From the NCBI GenBank assembly GCA_027623235.1, contig JAQBVJ010000014.1, positions 1 through 64,000 of the forward strand: a DNA stretch of 64,000 bases, in the 5' to 3' direction. Below the pieces are notes generated by a model. The model was not told the DNA's origin, made no database searches, and saw only the letters and a program-made list of their open reading frames with translations. Origin of the DNA: Planctomycetota bacterium (GTDB lineage: Bacteria; Planctomycetota; Planctomycetia; Planctomycetales; Planctomycetaceae). A program made the translations under genes and the position numbers. Positions 36,300-46,013 of the stretch are shown in pieces (position 1 is the stretch's first letter; the number at the start of each line of letters is the position of its first letter).

Positions 36300-36782
36300 A
36301 TGAAAAGCACCGTTCTGACTTTGATCACAGGCCTCACACTGACCGCCGGCAGCGTTCTCGCGCTGGAGGAAAACGCGCCGGGGACATCGGAACTTGTGAT
36401 CAAGAAACTGCTCGCGCTGACAGACTCACTGCAGGATCGTGTCACCGAGCTGGAAAACACAGTGGACGAGCAGAAAGCGGAAATTGCCCGGCTGAAGCTG
36501 CAGCAGAATCTCTCGCCGGTCCCGACGCCAAAGCTCCTGTTTGTTCCGGAAACACCGCCGACAGGACTGAAAATCTGGCAGTATCAGATCGTACCGACCA
36601 CGCCTGCGACTCAACTCAATTTGCCGCCCGGTTCTGCCGCCCGGGAAATTAACGGGATGCGATTCTACATCGTGCCGTGTACGCCGGAGACGTCTTACGC
36701 TCCAACAGCAACTCCACCGGTCACAACGCAAAGTGGAGTCACTCGCGTGCCCATTCACGTCACGGTCCCGGTTGCCAGGTGA
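36300..36782 (+). CDS. Small exported coiled-coil protein
   Basis: A 160-residue protein of unknown function. Signal peptide MKSTVLTLITGLTLTAGSVL (cleavage after VLA). A short coiled coil follows (residues about 42-70: LALTDSLQDRVTELENTVDE), then a Pro/Thr-rich tail with PTTPATQLNLPPGSAAREIN and FYIVPCTP. CGGGAGA upstream supports the ATG at 36300. It stands alone between an alpha/beta hydrolase and a convergent ABC gene. Confidence 0.6.
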   Translation: MKSTVLTLITGLTLTAGSVLALEENAPGTSELVIKKLLALTDSLQDRVTELENTVDEQKAEIARLKLQQNLSPVPTPKLLFVPETPPTGLKIWQYQIVPTTPATQLNLPPGSAAREINGMRFYIVPCTPETSYAPTATPPVTTQSGVTRVPIHVTVPVAR

Positions 36783-36808
36783 CACGTCTTCGTCAACCTG
36801 AACACGAG

Positions 36809-37738
36809 CTACTGAACAAGGCCTTTTGTGAGCTCCATGAAGGCCGTTTCCAGGTTGACCTCTTCTTCGCGGAAGAGCTTTAACTTGAGTCCGCCGGCGA
36901 TGATGTCGCTGGGCAGATCGCTGTAGTCCAGCGTGCCTGGCATGAGCGTCGTCAGGATTGTTGCCGTTGAGTCCACTTCGACGGACTCGACCAGATCGTG
37001 TTGTTCGATCAGAGCCGCGGCTTTGTCCGTATTACCGTTGACTTGAATGTGCAGGACGATCCTCTTTCGGGCTTTGCGCATCACCTCGTCCACGTGGCCG
37101 TCGACGATGAGATCACCTTTCTCAATCATGCCGACCCGCGTGCAGACATCCGCCAGTTCCGGCAGGATGTGGCTGGAGACGATGACTGTTTTGTTAAGTT
37201 CGCCGAGCCGTTTGAGCAGGTTGCGGATTTCGATTCGGGCTCGCGGATCCAGGCCGCTTGCCGGTTCGTCGAGGAGCAGCACCTGCGGTTCGTGAAGCAG
37301 CACCCGGGCCAGGCCAATGCGCTGTGTCTGACCTCGCGAGAGCTGGTTGACCATCGCGTCCCGTTTGAAAGCCATATCAACCAGTTCGAGCTTTTCCTCA
37401 ACGACGCCGCGCCGTTTGTCGACCGGAACCCGGTACGCCGCCGCAAAAAACTCGAGGTACTCGACGACGGTCATGTCTTCGTAGACGCCGAAGAAGTCCG
37501 GCATGAAGCCGACGAGGCGGCGGATTTCCTGCGCGTGCGTGTAGATCGACTTTCCACAGACATACGCCTCGCCGTAGTCCGGCTGGAGGAGCGTGGCGAT
37601 CATCCTCATCGTCGTCGTTTTGCCCGAACCGTTCGGTCCGATGAAGCCGAAGACGTCGCCTTCCGACAACTTCAGATCGATATGGTTGACGGCGACCAGG
37701 TCACCGTAGCGTTTTGTCAGCTGGCGGATTTCAATCAC
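36809..37738 (-). CDS. ABC transporter ATP-binding protein
   Basis: A 309-residue ATPase of the ABC-2 exporter type. Walker A GPNGSGKTT (33-41), signature LSRGQTQRIGLARV (from 133), Walker B VLLLDEPASGLDP (153-165) and H-loop SSHIL. After residue 230 comes an extra C-terminal domain (IEQHDLVESVEVDSTATILT). It would energise a membrane permease, but none is adjacent, so the partner lies elsewhere. I prefer the GTG at 37738 (VIEIRQLTKRYG), because the longer frame starts with TTG at 37783 and adds a non-homologous leader. Convergent with the coiled-coil gene. Confidence 0.88.
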   Translation of the reverse strand: MIEIRQLTKRYGDLVAVNHIDLKLSEGDVFGFIGPNGSGKTTTMRMIATLLQPDYGEAYVCGKSIYTHAQEIRRLVGFMPDFFGVYEDMTVVEYLEFFAAAYRVPVDKRRGVVEEKLELVDMAFKRDAMVNQLSRGQTQRIGLARVLLHEPQVLLLDEPASGLDPRARIEIRNLLKRLGELNKTVIVSSHILPELADVCTRVGMIEKGDLIVDGHVDEVMRKARKRIVLHIQVNGNTDKAAALIEQHDLVESVEVDSTATILTTLMPGTLDYSDLPSDIIAGGLKLKLFREEEVNLETAFMELTKGLVQ

Positions 37739-37883
37739 GAGTACGCTCTTTGAACGGATGCCAGGCTCTGGCCGGAGAATCAAATCGACGAAAAAGATGA
37801 GCCGAGACTAACGCGGCACTCGGACGGACGAAAGCGGAAGCGTTCGTTTGTTGTTGCCGCCCTCCCGCGCTGCCAGGTTCGTG

Positions 37884-39110
37884 TCAGGTGGCAAAGGCGT
37901 CCATCGGGACGGCGACGATTCCGGATTCAGAAACCGTCAGTCCGTTCGCGCGGTCCTTGTCGTGGTCGTACCCGATTTCCATGCCCTCGGGAATTCGAAC
38001 GTTCTTGTCGATGATGGCTCGTTTAATTCGAGCATGTCGGCCGACGTGGACTCCGTTGAAGAGGATGGAATCTTTGACCTCGGACCAGCTGTTGACTTTC
38101 ACTTCCTGGCCGAGAATGGAATGCTCGACCCGGCCGCCGGAGATGATGGAACCGACGCAGACGATGCTGTCGACTGCCATGCCAACGCGAGGTTTCTCTG
38201 CATCGAAGTCGGCAAAGACCGTCTTCGGCGGCGGCAATGGCGGGTGATACGTGTTGGTTGGCCAGGACCTGTCGTAAAGATCGAGCTCCGGATGCACGGA
38301 GATCAGATCCATGCTGGCTTCGTAGTAGGCGTCGAGCGTCCCGACATCCCGCCAGTAGTTGGTCTGGCCGGTGTTTCGATCCAGGAACGGGTGGGCCAGA
38401 ACATGTTCCGACTGGATCAAATGAGGAATGATGTCCTTGCCGAAGTCGTGCGAGCTCGATCGATCCGTGGCATCGTTGCAGAGACAGTCCAGCAGAAAGT
38501 CGCGGTTAAACACGTAAATGCCCATCGAGGCCAGAAACCGCGACGGATCGTTCGGCACCGGCGTGGCGCGTTGCGGCTTCTCCTCAAAACCGGTGATCCG
38601 CATCTCGCCATCGACCAGCAGAGCTCCGAACTGGTCGGAAAACTCAAGGTTCACGGGCAGGCAACCAATCGTCGCGACGGCTCCGGCTTCGATGTGCCGA
38701 CGGACCATGTCGGCGTAATCCATCTTGTAAATGTGGTCGCCGGACAGGATCAGAATGTAGTCGGCCGGGTGCTGCTCGATCGTGTAAATGTTCTGGTAAA
38801 CGGCATCGGCGGTTCCTTGATACCACTGCTCGTCGATGCGCTGCTGCGGTGGGAGCACCTCAATGAACTCATCGAGTTCCCTGTGAAGGAAACTCCAACC
38901 CTGGTGGATGTGGCGAACCAGGCTCGCGGCGCGGTACTGCGTCAGAACGAGCATCCGTCTTAGATTCGAGTTCAGGCAATTCGACAGCGTGAAGTCGATG
39001 ATACGGTAAGCCCCGCCGAACGGGACGGCCGGTTTCGCGCGTTCGCGAGTCAGCGGCTCAAGCCGGGTGCCCTTGCCTCCGGCGAGGATCAGTGTCAGCA
39101 CGTTTTTCAC
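37884..39110 (-). CDS. glgC: Glucose-1-phosphate adenylyltransferase
   Basis: A 408-residue ADP-glucose pyrophosphorylase, which makes ADP-glucose for glycogen synthesis. Landmarks: the nucleotide-binding LILAGGKGTRLEPLT, RAKPAVPFGGAYRIIDF, QGTADAVYQN, and ILSGDHIYKMDY for the active site. The C-terminal part has left-handed beta-helix repeats (VEHSILGQEVKVNSWSEVKD). GTG at 39110 (VKNVLTLILAGG) with GGAGTG just before it is the natural start; in-frame ATG codons further up add non-homologous sequence. Lies 74 bases downstream of the malQ gene, probably one operon. Confidence 0.93.
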   Translation of the reverse strand: MKNVLTLILAGGKGTRLEPLTRERAKPAVPFGGAYRIIDFTLSNCLNSNLRRMLVLTQYRAASLVRHIHQGWSFLHRELDEFIEVLPPQQRIDEQWYQGTADAVYQNIYTIEQHPADYILILSGDHIYKMDYADMVRRHIEAGAVATIGCLPVNLEFSDQFGALLVDGEMRITGFEEKPQRATPVPNDPSRFLASMGIYVFNRDFLLDCLCNDATDRSSSHDFGKDIIPHLIQSEHVLAHPFLDRNTGQTNYWRDVGTLDAYYEASMDLISVHPELDLYDRSWPTNTYHPPLPPPKTVFADFDAEKPRVGMAVDSIVCVGSIISGGRVEHSILGQEVKVNSWSEVKDSILFNGVHVGRHARIKRAIIDKNVRIPEGMEIGYDHDKDRANGLTVSESGIVAVPMDAFAT

Positions 39111-39184
39111 AGAGCACTCCGTTCCTACGCGGGTCATCCTGAAGCGGTCGAGATTGTAATGAGTCTTGAAACCAGCCCGAAGCC

Positions 39185-40873
39185 TCAAACGACTTTCTGA
39201 GATTCCGCCCGTTCCCGCGCGGCCACGGCCATTTGAAGACAGGCCGGAATGTCGAGCACCGTGCGTTCCATTCGACGGGCCTGGTAGTGCCGCGCGAAGT
39301 TGGCCGGCACTCGCAGCCGCCAGTTCGTGTCATTGACAACGCCCGGCCGATTATAGAGCCCGGTCAGACCGAGCAGATCAGAGAAGAACACCGAGACGTG
39401 GCCCGCCTGGCTGGCGAGCATCGCGGCGAAAATCGCATGAGTCAGCTCGCCAGGATTTTCGCTCGTTTGTTTGACGAAGCCCGTTCGCTCGCTGGCGGGA
39501 ATCCACAGTCGATCGGCGAGGTACTCCGCCCACGCGACGCCCTGCGTGCCTCCGCACCAGCCTCGCGTCAGAAGCCAGATCGGCGGCGTATCGTGGTTGC
39601 CCAGCATGATCCAGTCGGCCGGCTGAGCCTGCTCGATCCGGTACACATCGGACGGGTCGTCCAGCTTCGCTTTCTGCACGACTCGAAACCGACCGAGACC
39701 GTGCCGCTGCATGACTCGGGCGAGCGGGTACGGCAGAGTACTGAGCACCTCGCACGCCAGGTTCGATTCCGGATCGCCGCCCAGCTCACGAATCACCTCG
39801 ACCACAACGTCGAACAAAGCGGAATAGCGATCGACCTGGTCATCATCGAGCTCGCGTGTCCGGTCGCCGGCGTATCGTTCTTTGGATTCGTCAATCTGAT
39901 CCGGTCGCGCGATAGCGAACTCAGCCAGGGCCGGGTGGTCCGCCAGGTTTGGCGATTCGTAAAGCCGTGCTCCGGATCGGACAGCCTCGCCGGGATCGGC
40001 GGTGTCCTTGCGGTAAACCCACGGGCAGATCAGACCGTGAGGATGGTCGACGCGAATCCCGTCGAGACCGTCAAGCATTCTTCGCACGCGGTTTCGCAGG
40101 GACTCCTTCGCGGCTCCGCTGCGAATCTGATCCGGATGGAAAACCGCGTAGCCCCACGGTTGCCCTTCGGGATTCGTGCGGCTTGGCGGAGCTCCCATCA
40201 GGTAGTCCGGATGAAACAGTTCTGCGGCGAGGCGCGAATCTTCGCGCGAGATTCCGATCTGCAGGTCGCCGTAAAAATTCAGATCGGGAAACTCCGCGTG
40301 CAGCTGCCGATGCTGCTGGCGGAGCACAAACTGCACAAACGAGTGTCGTGCCGGGTCGGCGTCCTTCGCTGTGAACTCAAGCCAGTCGGCGTTCTTATCG
40401 CGAAACTTCGCGAGGTCGTGGTCGAGCGGCGAGTCTTTTCCGCCGCGTGCCCGGAACGTCTGCCAGACCTCGTCGAGTGCCGCGGAAATCTCATCCCACG
40501 CGTATTGATGATGCGTCCGCTGAGTTCCGCTCGGCCGGCCGTCAACAATGCGCCGCACGGTGTCCTCAGCAAGCAGCCCCTCCCAGTACGGGTCCTTAAC
40601 GAGCGGCCGCAGCGCGATCGATAGAAAATCGTGGACGAACAGCCGACCGTCGTACGGGCACGGGTTGCCTCGATCCGTCTGCCCCTGCGGTCCCAACTGC
40701 AGCCCGTCGAAGCCCAGCTTCTGGGCGAACTGCAGAAAATCTCTCGCCCCTTGCGAGTACGGTGAGCCGCGTCCGGTATCCTCGTCGGGCCGCGACGGAA
40801 AACTCAGATCGTGAATCTGCAGAACCAGCCGCTTGATGCCGAGCTGTTTTTTCAGATTGGCGAGAGACTCCAT
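39185..40873 (-). CDS. malQ: 4-alpha-glucanotransferase (GH77)
   Basis: A 562-residue amylomaltase that moves alpha-1,4-glucan segments between maltodextrins. GH77 residues: nucleophile Asp276 in GIRVDHPHG, general acid/base Glu375 in NLACEVLSTLP, and the third acid Asp428 in LGNHDTPP. The N-terminal domain (LGFDGLQLGPQGQTDRGNPC) fits the family. ATG at 40873 has AAGGAAG upstream; the longer frame from 40897 lacks one. The gene reads into glgC, while a maltokinase is divergent 189 bases away: together they suggest maltose/maltodextrin recycling into glycogen. Confidence 0.9.
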   Translation of the reverse strand: MESLANLKKQLGIKRLVLQIHDLSFPSRPDEDTGRGSPYSQGARDFLQFAQKLGFDGLQLGPQGQTDRGNPCPYDGRLFVHDFLSIALRPLVKDPYWEGLLAEDTVRRIVDGRPSGTQRTHHQYAWDEISAALDEVWQTFRARGGKDSPLDHDLAKFRDKNADWLEFTAKDADPARHSFVQFVLRQQHRQLHAEFPDLNFYGDLQIGISREDSRLAAELFHPDYLMGAPPSRTNPEGQPWGYAVFHPDQIRSGAAKESLRNRVRRMLDGLDGIRVDHPHGLICPWVYRKDTADPGEAVRSGARLYESPNLADHPALAEFAIARPDQIDESKERYAGDRTRELDDDQVDRYSALFDVVVEVIRELGGDPESNLACEVLSTLPYPLARVMQRHGLGRFRVVQKAKLDDPSDVYRIEQAQPADWIMLGNHDTPPIWLLTRGWCGGTQGVAWAEYLADRLWIPASERTGFVKQTSENPGELTHAIFAAMLASQAGHVSVFFSDLLGLTGLYNRPGVVNDTNWRLRVPANFARHYQARRMERTVLDIPACLQMAVAARERAESQKVV

Positions 40874-41009
40874 GCCGCTTCCTTTGTCACCCGACACTCC
40901 TTGCCGGATCGGTTTTTCGTTTGCTGGTCACGCGGCCCGTTGCGGAAACGGCCCGCTTCTTTCCGCAGCGTAAAGGCTACTGTAATCTTCGTCACCTCGG
41001 ACGACCCGC

Positions 41010-41078
41010 ATGAAAACCCATGTGGATTTCTTTGACTCTGCACCATTCTTTGACTCTGCACCATGGATGAACCAGTGA
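41010..41078 (+). CDS. Possible 22-residue upstream peptide overlapping the maltokinase start
   Basis: An ATG at 41010 opens a 22-codon frame (MKTHVDFFDSAP, FFDSAPWMNQ) that ends at a TGA inside the maltokinase gene, 13 bases past its ATG. An exact 18-base tandem duplication (TTCTTTGACTCTGCACCA, 41028-41045 and 41046-41063) produces a duplicated FFDSAP. Because the maltokinase start lacks an obvious ribosome-binding site, translation could be coupled. Speculative. Confidence 0.25.
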   Translation: MKTHVDFFDSAPFFDSAPWMNQ

Positions 41079-42691
41079 GCGAACCCGCGCCCGCCCGCGT
41101 CGACTCGGCAACCGACCTGTTCCTTGCCGAGACCTCGCCGCTGTTAACGGCCCTTCCTGAATTCCTTGCGGATCAGAGATGGTTCGCCGGCAAGACGAAG
41201 TCGATTTCTCAAATCAGAATGGACGAGGCGCTGCCAATCGCGACGACGACCGCCGGGGAATTCTGGCTGGCGATGATCGAAGTCCGCTTCGACGACCAGA
41301 TCGGCCAGCGATACGCCGTTCCGCTCTCGATCAAGTCGTCCGTCGAGAATGCTCCCTCCCGGATTCTGACCTTCGTTGAGGCCGACGGTTCCGATCCGCA
41401 AGCAGTTTTCGAAGCATCGTCCGATCCGGAATTCTGGGCCGAGTTCCTGCGGAGCGCGCTGAGCAACGTCGAGTCCGGTTCAGACGCAAGGCCCGCGCTG
41501 CGATTCCTGAAAACCGATTCCGACCTGAGCTGGTCGGCGACGTCGCACATCACCGTCGATTTCCCCGAAACCGAACAGAGCAACACGTCCGTCATCCTCG
41601 ACGGCCGGTACTTTTTGAAAATGTTTCGGCGTCCCTCGGCGGAAACCAATCCGGACGTCGAAGTCGCCAGCTTTCTGACCGTCGATGCCGGCTTCACTCA
41701 TTCGCCCTGCGTCACCGGTCATGTCAATTTTCTTCCGGCAAGCGGTCCGCCGGAATGCCTCGCTCTGATTTCTGGACTCGTCCCGGCCGAGAGCGACGCG
41801 TGGACGTTCACGCTCGAACAGAACGACGGGTTCTGGCAGCGACTGTTCCTCAGCCAGAAAATGCTGGAGGTCACACCGCCCACGGTCGACTGGTCGATCG
41901 CTTCCTGCGGATCGCCTCTGCCGGACGATGCCGAGCTGATCGGCGACTTTCTTGACGATGCAAAACTCCTCGGCCGCCGCACGGCGGAACTTCACATCGC
42001 ACTCAGCTCGGATCCGGACTGCGACGCGTTTCGCCCCGAGCCGGCGACGGTCGAGTCCATTCAGTGTCTCCTCGCCACAATCCGGGTTGAAGTCGAATCC
42101 ACCCGGTCGATGCTCGAATTGGCAGACCTTGCTGATCCGGTTTCGCCAGACCTGCCAGGGCGGATTCAAGCAGCGGCCCTCGCTCAACTCACCGAATTCG
42201 AAGCCGCCGCGTCCGACATCGCGTGCAGGCAGATTCGAGTTCACGGCGATTACCACCTCGGCCAGATCCTCCGCACCGAGGACGACTTCGTGATCATCGA
42301 TTTCGAAGGCGAGCCAGACCGGCTGATTGTCGAGCGACGTGAAAAACGCAGCGCCTTGAAAGATGTTGCCGGGCTTGTCCGGTCGCTTCACTACGCGGCG
42401 TGTACCGGTGCCGCGAAACTCACGCCGGCTCTCGACGACCGCAGCATCCCCGACAACGTCACCGCCTGGCAGAACTTCTGGTTCGGATGCTCCGCCCGAG
42501 TATTCCTCGAAGGCTATCTCGAAACAGCAACCGGTCAGGTCTTCCTGCCCGACTCGCCAGCGCAGACTCAGCAGCTTCTCGACCTGTATCTGCTGGAAAA
42601 AGTGCTCTACGAACTTCGCTACGAACTCAACAATCGCCCCGACTGGGTGGCAATCCCACTCGCCGGCCTGAAGGCCGTGCTTAACCTGTAG
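41063..42691 (+). CDS. mak: Maltokinase (stand-alone)
   Basis: A 542-residue kinase of the aminoglycoside-phosphotransferase fold that would phosphorylate maltose to maltose-1-phosphate. N-terminal cap domain ends about residue 110 (ADQRWFAGKTK is typical). Catalytic loop HGDYHLGQIL near residue 393 and metal-binding Asp in VIIDFEGEP near 411 match the family. A trehalose synthase is often fused to or adjacent to this protein but is not seen here. An 18-base tandem duplication ends exactly at its ATG. Placed beside malQ and glgC on the opposite strand, it fits alpha-glucan storage by the maltose-1-phosphate route. Confidence 0.85.
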   Translation: MDEPVSEPAPARVDSATDLFLAETSPLLTALPEFLADQRWFAGKTKSISQIRMDEALPIATTTAGEFWLAMIEVRFDDQIGQRYAVPLSIKSSVENAPSRILTFVEADGSDPQAVFEASSDPEFWAEFLRSALSNVESGSDARPALRFLKTDSDLSWSATSHITVDFPETEQSNTSVILDGRYFLKMFRRPSAETNPDVEVASFLTVDAGFTHSPCVTGHVNFLPASGPPECLALISGLVPAESDAWTFTLEQNDGFWQRLFLSQKMLEVTPPTVDWSIASCGSPLPDDAELIGDFLDDAKLLGRRTAELHIALSSDPDCDAFRPEPATVESIQCLLATIRVEVESTRSMLELADLADPVSPDLPGRIQAAALAQLTEFEAAASDIACRQIRVHGDYHLGQILRTEDDFVIIDFEGEPDRLIVERREKRSALKDVAGLVRSLHYAACTGAAKLTPALDDRSIPDNVTAWQNFWFGCSARVFLEGYLETATGQVFLPDSPAQTQQLLDLYLLEKVLYELRYELNNRPDWVAIPLAGLKAVLNL

Positions 42692-42701
42692 GAGAATCAA
42701 A

Positions 42702-44033
42702 ATGGACCGACGCGGATTTCTGCACAGTTCTCTGGGAGCCACTTTTGCAGGCGCTGCTGTGGCCGGAGCGGACAGCAGCCCGGCCGAGCCGACGGTCGAT
42801 CCTGTCGCTGCGCTGACCGGGAATCTCAACCCGACGATTCAGGCCGCTCGCGAGGTCGGACTGCGGATCCTCAAGCCGACGGCAAAGGAACTCGAACGTG
42901 GACTCAAGCTGCACGCCGAGTCGCTCGTTTTCGACGCGTACGGATTCTCCCCGCGATCCGCGCTGAATGGAGACTCGCTCGCGGCAGCCATCGAGGAGGG
43001 AGCATCCGAAGTCGAGCTCGATGACATGCGCGAAGAGATGGGCATGATCGGCTGCGTTGGAAATCCGGAAGAGCTGCGCGAGTACCTCGATGCCTGGCGG
43101 GCGTCCGGCGTGACGTGCATTTTTCAGAACGCTGGTGAGGAAGGGCAGGACCCGATGCGGCTGATCAAGCGGCTGGCTCGGTTCACCTACGTGACGGACA
43201 TGTTGCGAGACCAGGTCGCGAAGGCCGCGACACCGGACGATGTTGAGGCAGCAAAGAAAGCCGGAAAACGATGTCTTTACCTGACGGGCAACGGTGTGCC
43301 GCTGACTCAGGACTGGTTGTCCGTGCCGGACGAGCTCCGATATCTGCGCGTTTTTTACCAGCTCGGCATCCGCATGATGCACCTCACGTATCAAAGGCGA
43401 AACATGATCGGCGACGGTTGTGCCGAGAAGGCCAACGCCGGACTCAGTGATTTCGGCCGCAGCGTGATCGCCGAAATGAACCGCGTCGGAGTCATCCCCG
43501 ACTGTGCTCATTCCGGCTGGCAGACGAGCCTCGAAGCGGCACAGGTTTCGTCCCGGCCAGTCGTGGCAAGTCACACCGTTGTCGGAGAGATTTACCCGCA
43601 CATCCGCAGCAAGCCGGATGAGGTCATCAAGGCGATTGCCGATTCCGGTGGCTACGTCGGCATCTGCTGCATCTCACGATTTCTGCGAGGAACCGGCGAC
43701 ATCAACGCCTTCCTCGATCACATCGACTATGTCGTGAAAAACTTTGGAGCCGACCACGTCGCCATCGGAACCGACGTGGCGTACTCATCCCAGAACGCCG
43801 CGGTGGAATCGAAAAAAGTGCCGCGTCTGCGTCGAACGCGGACGGAGTTTCGCTCGCTGTGGCCGGCGGACGATTTCAAAACGACGGCCGACATGGCCAG
43901 CAGCCTGGCATGGACGAACTGGCCGTTGTTCACGGTCGGCCTGGTTCAGCGAGGCCACTCGGATGAGGTGATCCGGAAAATTCTCGGCGGTAACGTCATG
44001 AGAGTGGCTCGCGACGCGATGTCTCGAAAGTAA
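42702..44033 (+). CDS. M19-like (renal dipeptidase) protein, first metal motif unusual
   Basis: A 443-residue protein with a Tat-like leader (DRRGFLHSSLGATFAGAAVA). The M19 barrel features are visible: GIRMMHLTYQRRNMIGDGC, a His in DCAHSGWQT, a His in PVVASHTVVG and an Asp in VAIGTDVAYS. The expected N-terminal H-x-D metal pair (usual GHNDLP-like) is replaced by LVFDAYGFSP. Either the bridging site is altered or the protein is a non-peptidase relative. The start is supported by AGGAGAATC before the ATG. It is 10 bases after the maltokinase, but a metabolic link is not obvious. Confidence 0.75.
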   Translation: MDRRGFLHSSLGATFAGAAVAGADSSPAEPTVDPVAALTGNLNPTIQAAREVGLRILKPTAKELERGLKLHAESLVFDAYGFSPRSALNGDSLAAAIEEGASEVELDDMREEMGMIGCVGNPEELREYLDAWRASGVTCIFQNAGEEGQDPMRLIKRLARFTYVTDMLRDQVAKAATPDDVEAAKKAGKRCLYLTGNGVPLTQDWLSVPDELRYLRVFYQLGIRMMHLTYQRRNMIGDGCAEKANAGLSDFGRSVIAEMNRVGVIPDCAHSGWQTSLEAAQVSSRPVVASHTVVGEIYPHIRSKPDEVIKAIADSGGYVGICCISRFLRGTGDINAFLDHIDYVVKNFGADHVAIGTDVAYSSQNAAVESKKVPRLRRTRTEFRSLWPADDFKTTADMASSLAWTNWPLFTVGLVQRGHSDEVIRKILGGNVMRVARDAMSRK

Positions 44034-44114
44034 AACAGGGGTGAGCGGGGCCGAGCGAGCTCCGGCAGATTGCGGATTCGCATGTCTGGTGGGACTCGCT
44101 GTGCTCGGCCCACC

Positions 44115-45836
44115 CTACTTCTCAATCGACGCTCCGATCGTGGCAGTCAGCGTGTCTGCATCGCCGGAGACGCAAAACCACGTGCGGTCGATGAGGCTTA
44201 GAGCGTCTTTGAGTTCCGCGAGTCTGCGTGCCGCTTCTTCTTTGGAGATATTGTCCCGCTTCGCGCGGCGGATGAACCAGTCGGAATGAGTTTCCAGCAG
44301 CTTCCGAGCTTCCGCCGAATTCGCGACGACCAACTGGTTGTTATTCGCAAGGCTGTCTTCGCGGCTGTCCGCGCGAGGTGCCTCACCACGAGCCGCCTGT
44401 GCTTCACTGGCCACGAAGGCTCCGCAAATCTCGGGAGTCGTCGCCAGAACCAGGTGGCGGTCCGTCACGGCGAATGCCGGTCGGAACAGCGTGACCGGTT
44501 CGGCCCAGTGAATGGTCGACTCGACGCCTGCCCGCTGTTTCAGCACAGAAATCTCACCGGACGTTTTCGCATTGTGAACCGCCGCGAGTGCGTTGAGGCC
44601 CGCCTTGAGCGCGTTCTCCAGGCCCGCCTTTGTCTGCTCCTGCTGAGTTTTCGTGCCGCCAAGCTGAATCTCGATCGCGACCAGACCGTCGAGCGGAAAC
44701 GTCACCGACTCGGCCGGTTCGCGCGGCACGGAAAAGAACAACCAGCGCGGACCAAGCATCGGCAGCAGATCGTCGAGCGGGTCGGCTCCGAGCAGCAGTC
44801 CGGCGAGCACTCGCCGGACCTGGCGGACGTCCTTCGGCATCGAGTCGTCATCGCCGGTTGCCGACTTCAACAGATCGCGAATGCTGCCTGACGCGACATG
44901 ACCGCTCATTGTCAGCAGGGCCGATGCCGGAACCTGGTGGAGCGGCAGTTTCCGCTCGGCCTGCAACCCGACCTGTTTGCTCCACCAGTCGGGAGCTGCC
45001 TGGCTGTCGTAGTCGGCGATCAGTTGAAACTGAAGTGTGTCATTCTCAAAAAGTCCCCGCAGTGTGAGCCACCGGCACCGCTTCCACGCGGACCGCGCGA
45101 ACGGCGGCACATCGCCGCCCGTTTGCAGCAGACTGTCGAAAGCTCGCGGATTGACGAAGACGGAAACGACTTCGTTCTTGTCGCGACGCCAGGTGGCCGG
45201 TTCGAAATCCGCGTTGCCGGCGAGCGACTCGCGAGAATTCTTCTCCGCAGAGAGCTCGATGATCCGCTTGATCTGAGCCTCATCGTGTGAGAAGGCGAAA
45301 GCGTCATCCAGAATCACGTAAAACGTCTGCAGAGAATTCGGACTGCCCGCCTTCCGCGACGTGAAGTACGACTTGCCGCTGGCCTCCCGCTTTGTTCGAT
45401 CCTGCTTGTCGATGCGGTCCCACCCGGCGAGCAGAGATTCGACCGTCGCACCATCCGCTTTGATAATGAGTGCTCCCGAAGGAGCCGCACCGGTGGTGAG
45501 GTTCAGCGAAACAACGAACTCTCGCCCAAACAGCGATTCAATCGTCTGGCGAACCGGACTTCCGGAAACCGACGACACCATCGCCCCCGCGCTGAGCAAC
45601 TGCTGGTACTCGGGACTGGCCAGCCATTTTTTATACACGTCCGCCGACCGCAGCCGGTCGGCGAACGCCGACCCTTCGATCTTCCTGATGTTTTCGGTGA
45701 GGCCTCGCACGTGAAGGCACGCCGCGGCATTGCCGTCGACGAGTTTCAAAAGATCGTCCGCCTGCGTCGCCTGATGCCACACGGCTGTCAGCAGAGCGAC
45801 GGCCGCCAGGAAAACGTTGAGGTTGATTCGAGTCAT
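44115..45836 (-). CDS. Large exported protein of unknown function
   Basis: A 573-residue protein starting MTRINLNVFLAAVALLTAVW with a signal peptide ending near QATQA. It has no cofactor or catalytic motif I recognise. The composition and segments such as AACLHVRGLTENIRKIEGSA and FYVILDDAFAFSHDEAQIKR resemble planctomycete exported proteins of the DUF3352-like kind, but that placement is weak. The ATG at 45836 has GGAGAGAGAC upstream; the longer frame from 45917 is not needed. Confidence 0.65.
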   Translation of the reverse strand: MTRINLNVFLAAVALLTAVWHQATQADDLLKLVDGNAAACLHVRGLTENIRKIEGSAFADRLRSADVYKKWLASPEYQQLLSAGAMVSSVSGSPVRQTIESLFGREFVVSLNLTTGAAPSGALIIKADGATVESLLAGWDRIDKQDRTKREASGKSYFTSRKAGSPNSLQTFYVILDDAFAFSHDEAQIKRIIELSAEKNSRESLAGNADFEPATWRRDKNEVVSVFVNPRAFDSLLQTGGDVPPFARSAWKRCRWLTLRGLFENDTLQFQLIADYDSQAAPDWWSKQVGLQAERKLPLHQVPASALLTMSGHVASGSIRDLLKSATGDDDSMPKDVRQVRRVLAGLLLGADPLDDLLPMLGPRWLFFSVPREPAESVTFPLDGLVAIEIQLGGTKTQQEQTKAGLENALKAGLNALAAVHNAKTSGEISVLKQRAGVESTIHWAEPVTLFRPAFAVTDRHLVLATTPEICGAFVASEAQAARGEAPRADSREDSLANNNQLVVANSAEARKLLETHSDWFIRRAKRDNISKEEAARRLAELKDALSLIDRTWFCVSGDADTLTATIGASIEK

Positions 45837-46013
45837 CTTGTCTCTCTCCGGTTGAAACCGGTTTCGTTGAGAAAATCGTGTCCAACAGCCCGTTGAAATA
45901 GTCGCGGCACGACGCAAACCGTCAGGTCAGATCGCATTCTTCCATGCAAAACCGGGCGGCTTGCGCCGCTCCGCTAAATCAATTTGCTTCATCAAAGCGC
46001 TGCCGATTTCTTT

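Noticed and set aside
39233-40624. A 463-codon open frame on the plus strand across malQ
   Set aside because: It is the antisense shadow of malQ, whose GH77 active-site motifs lie on the minus strand; the shadow has no domain pattern.
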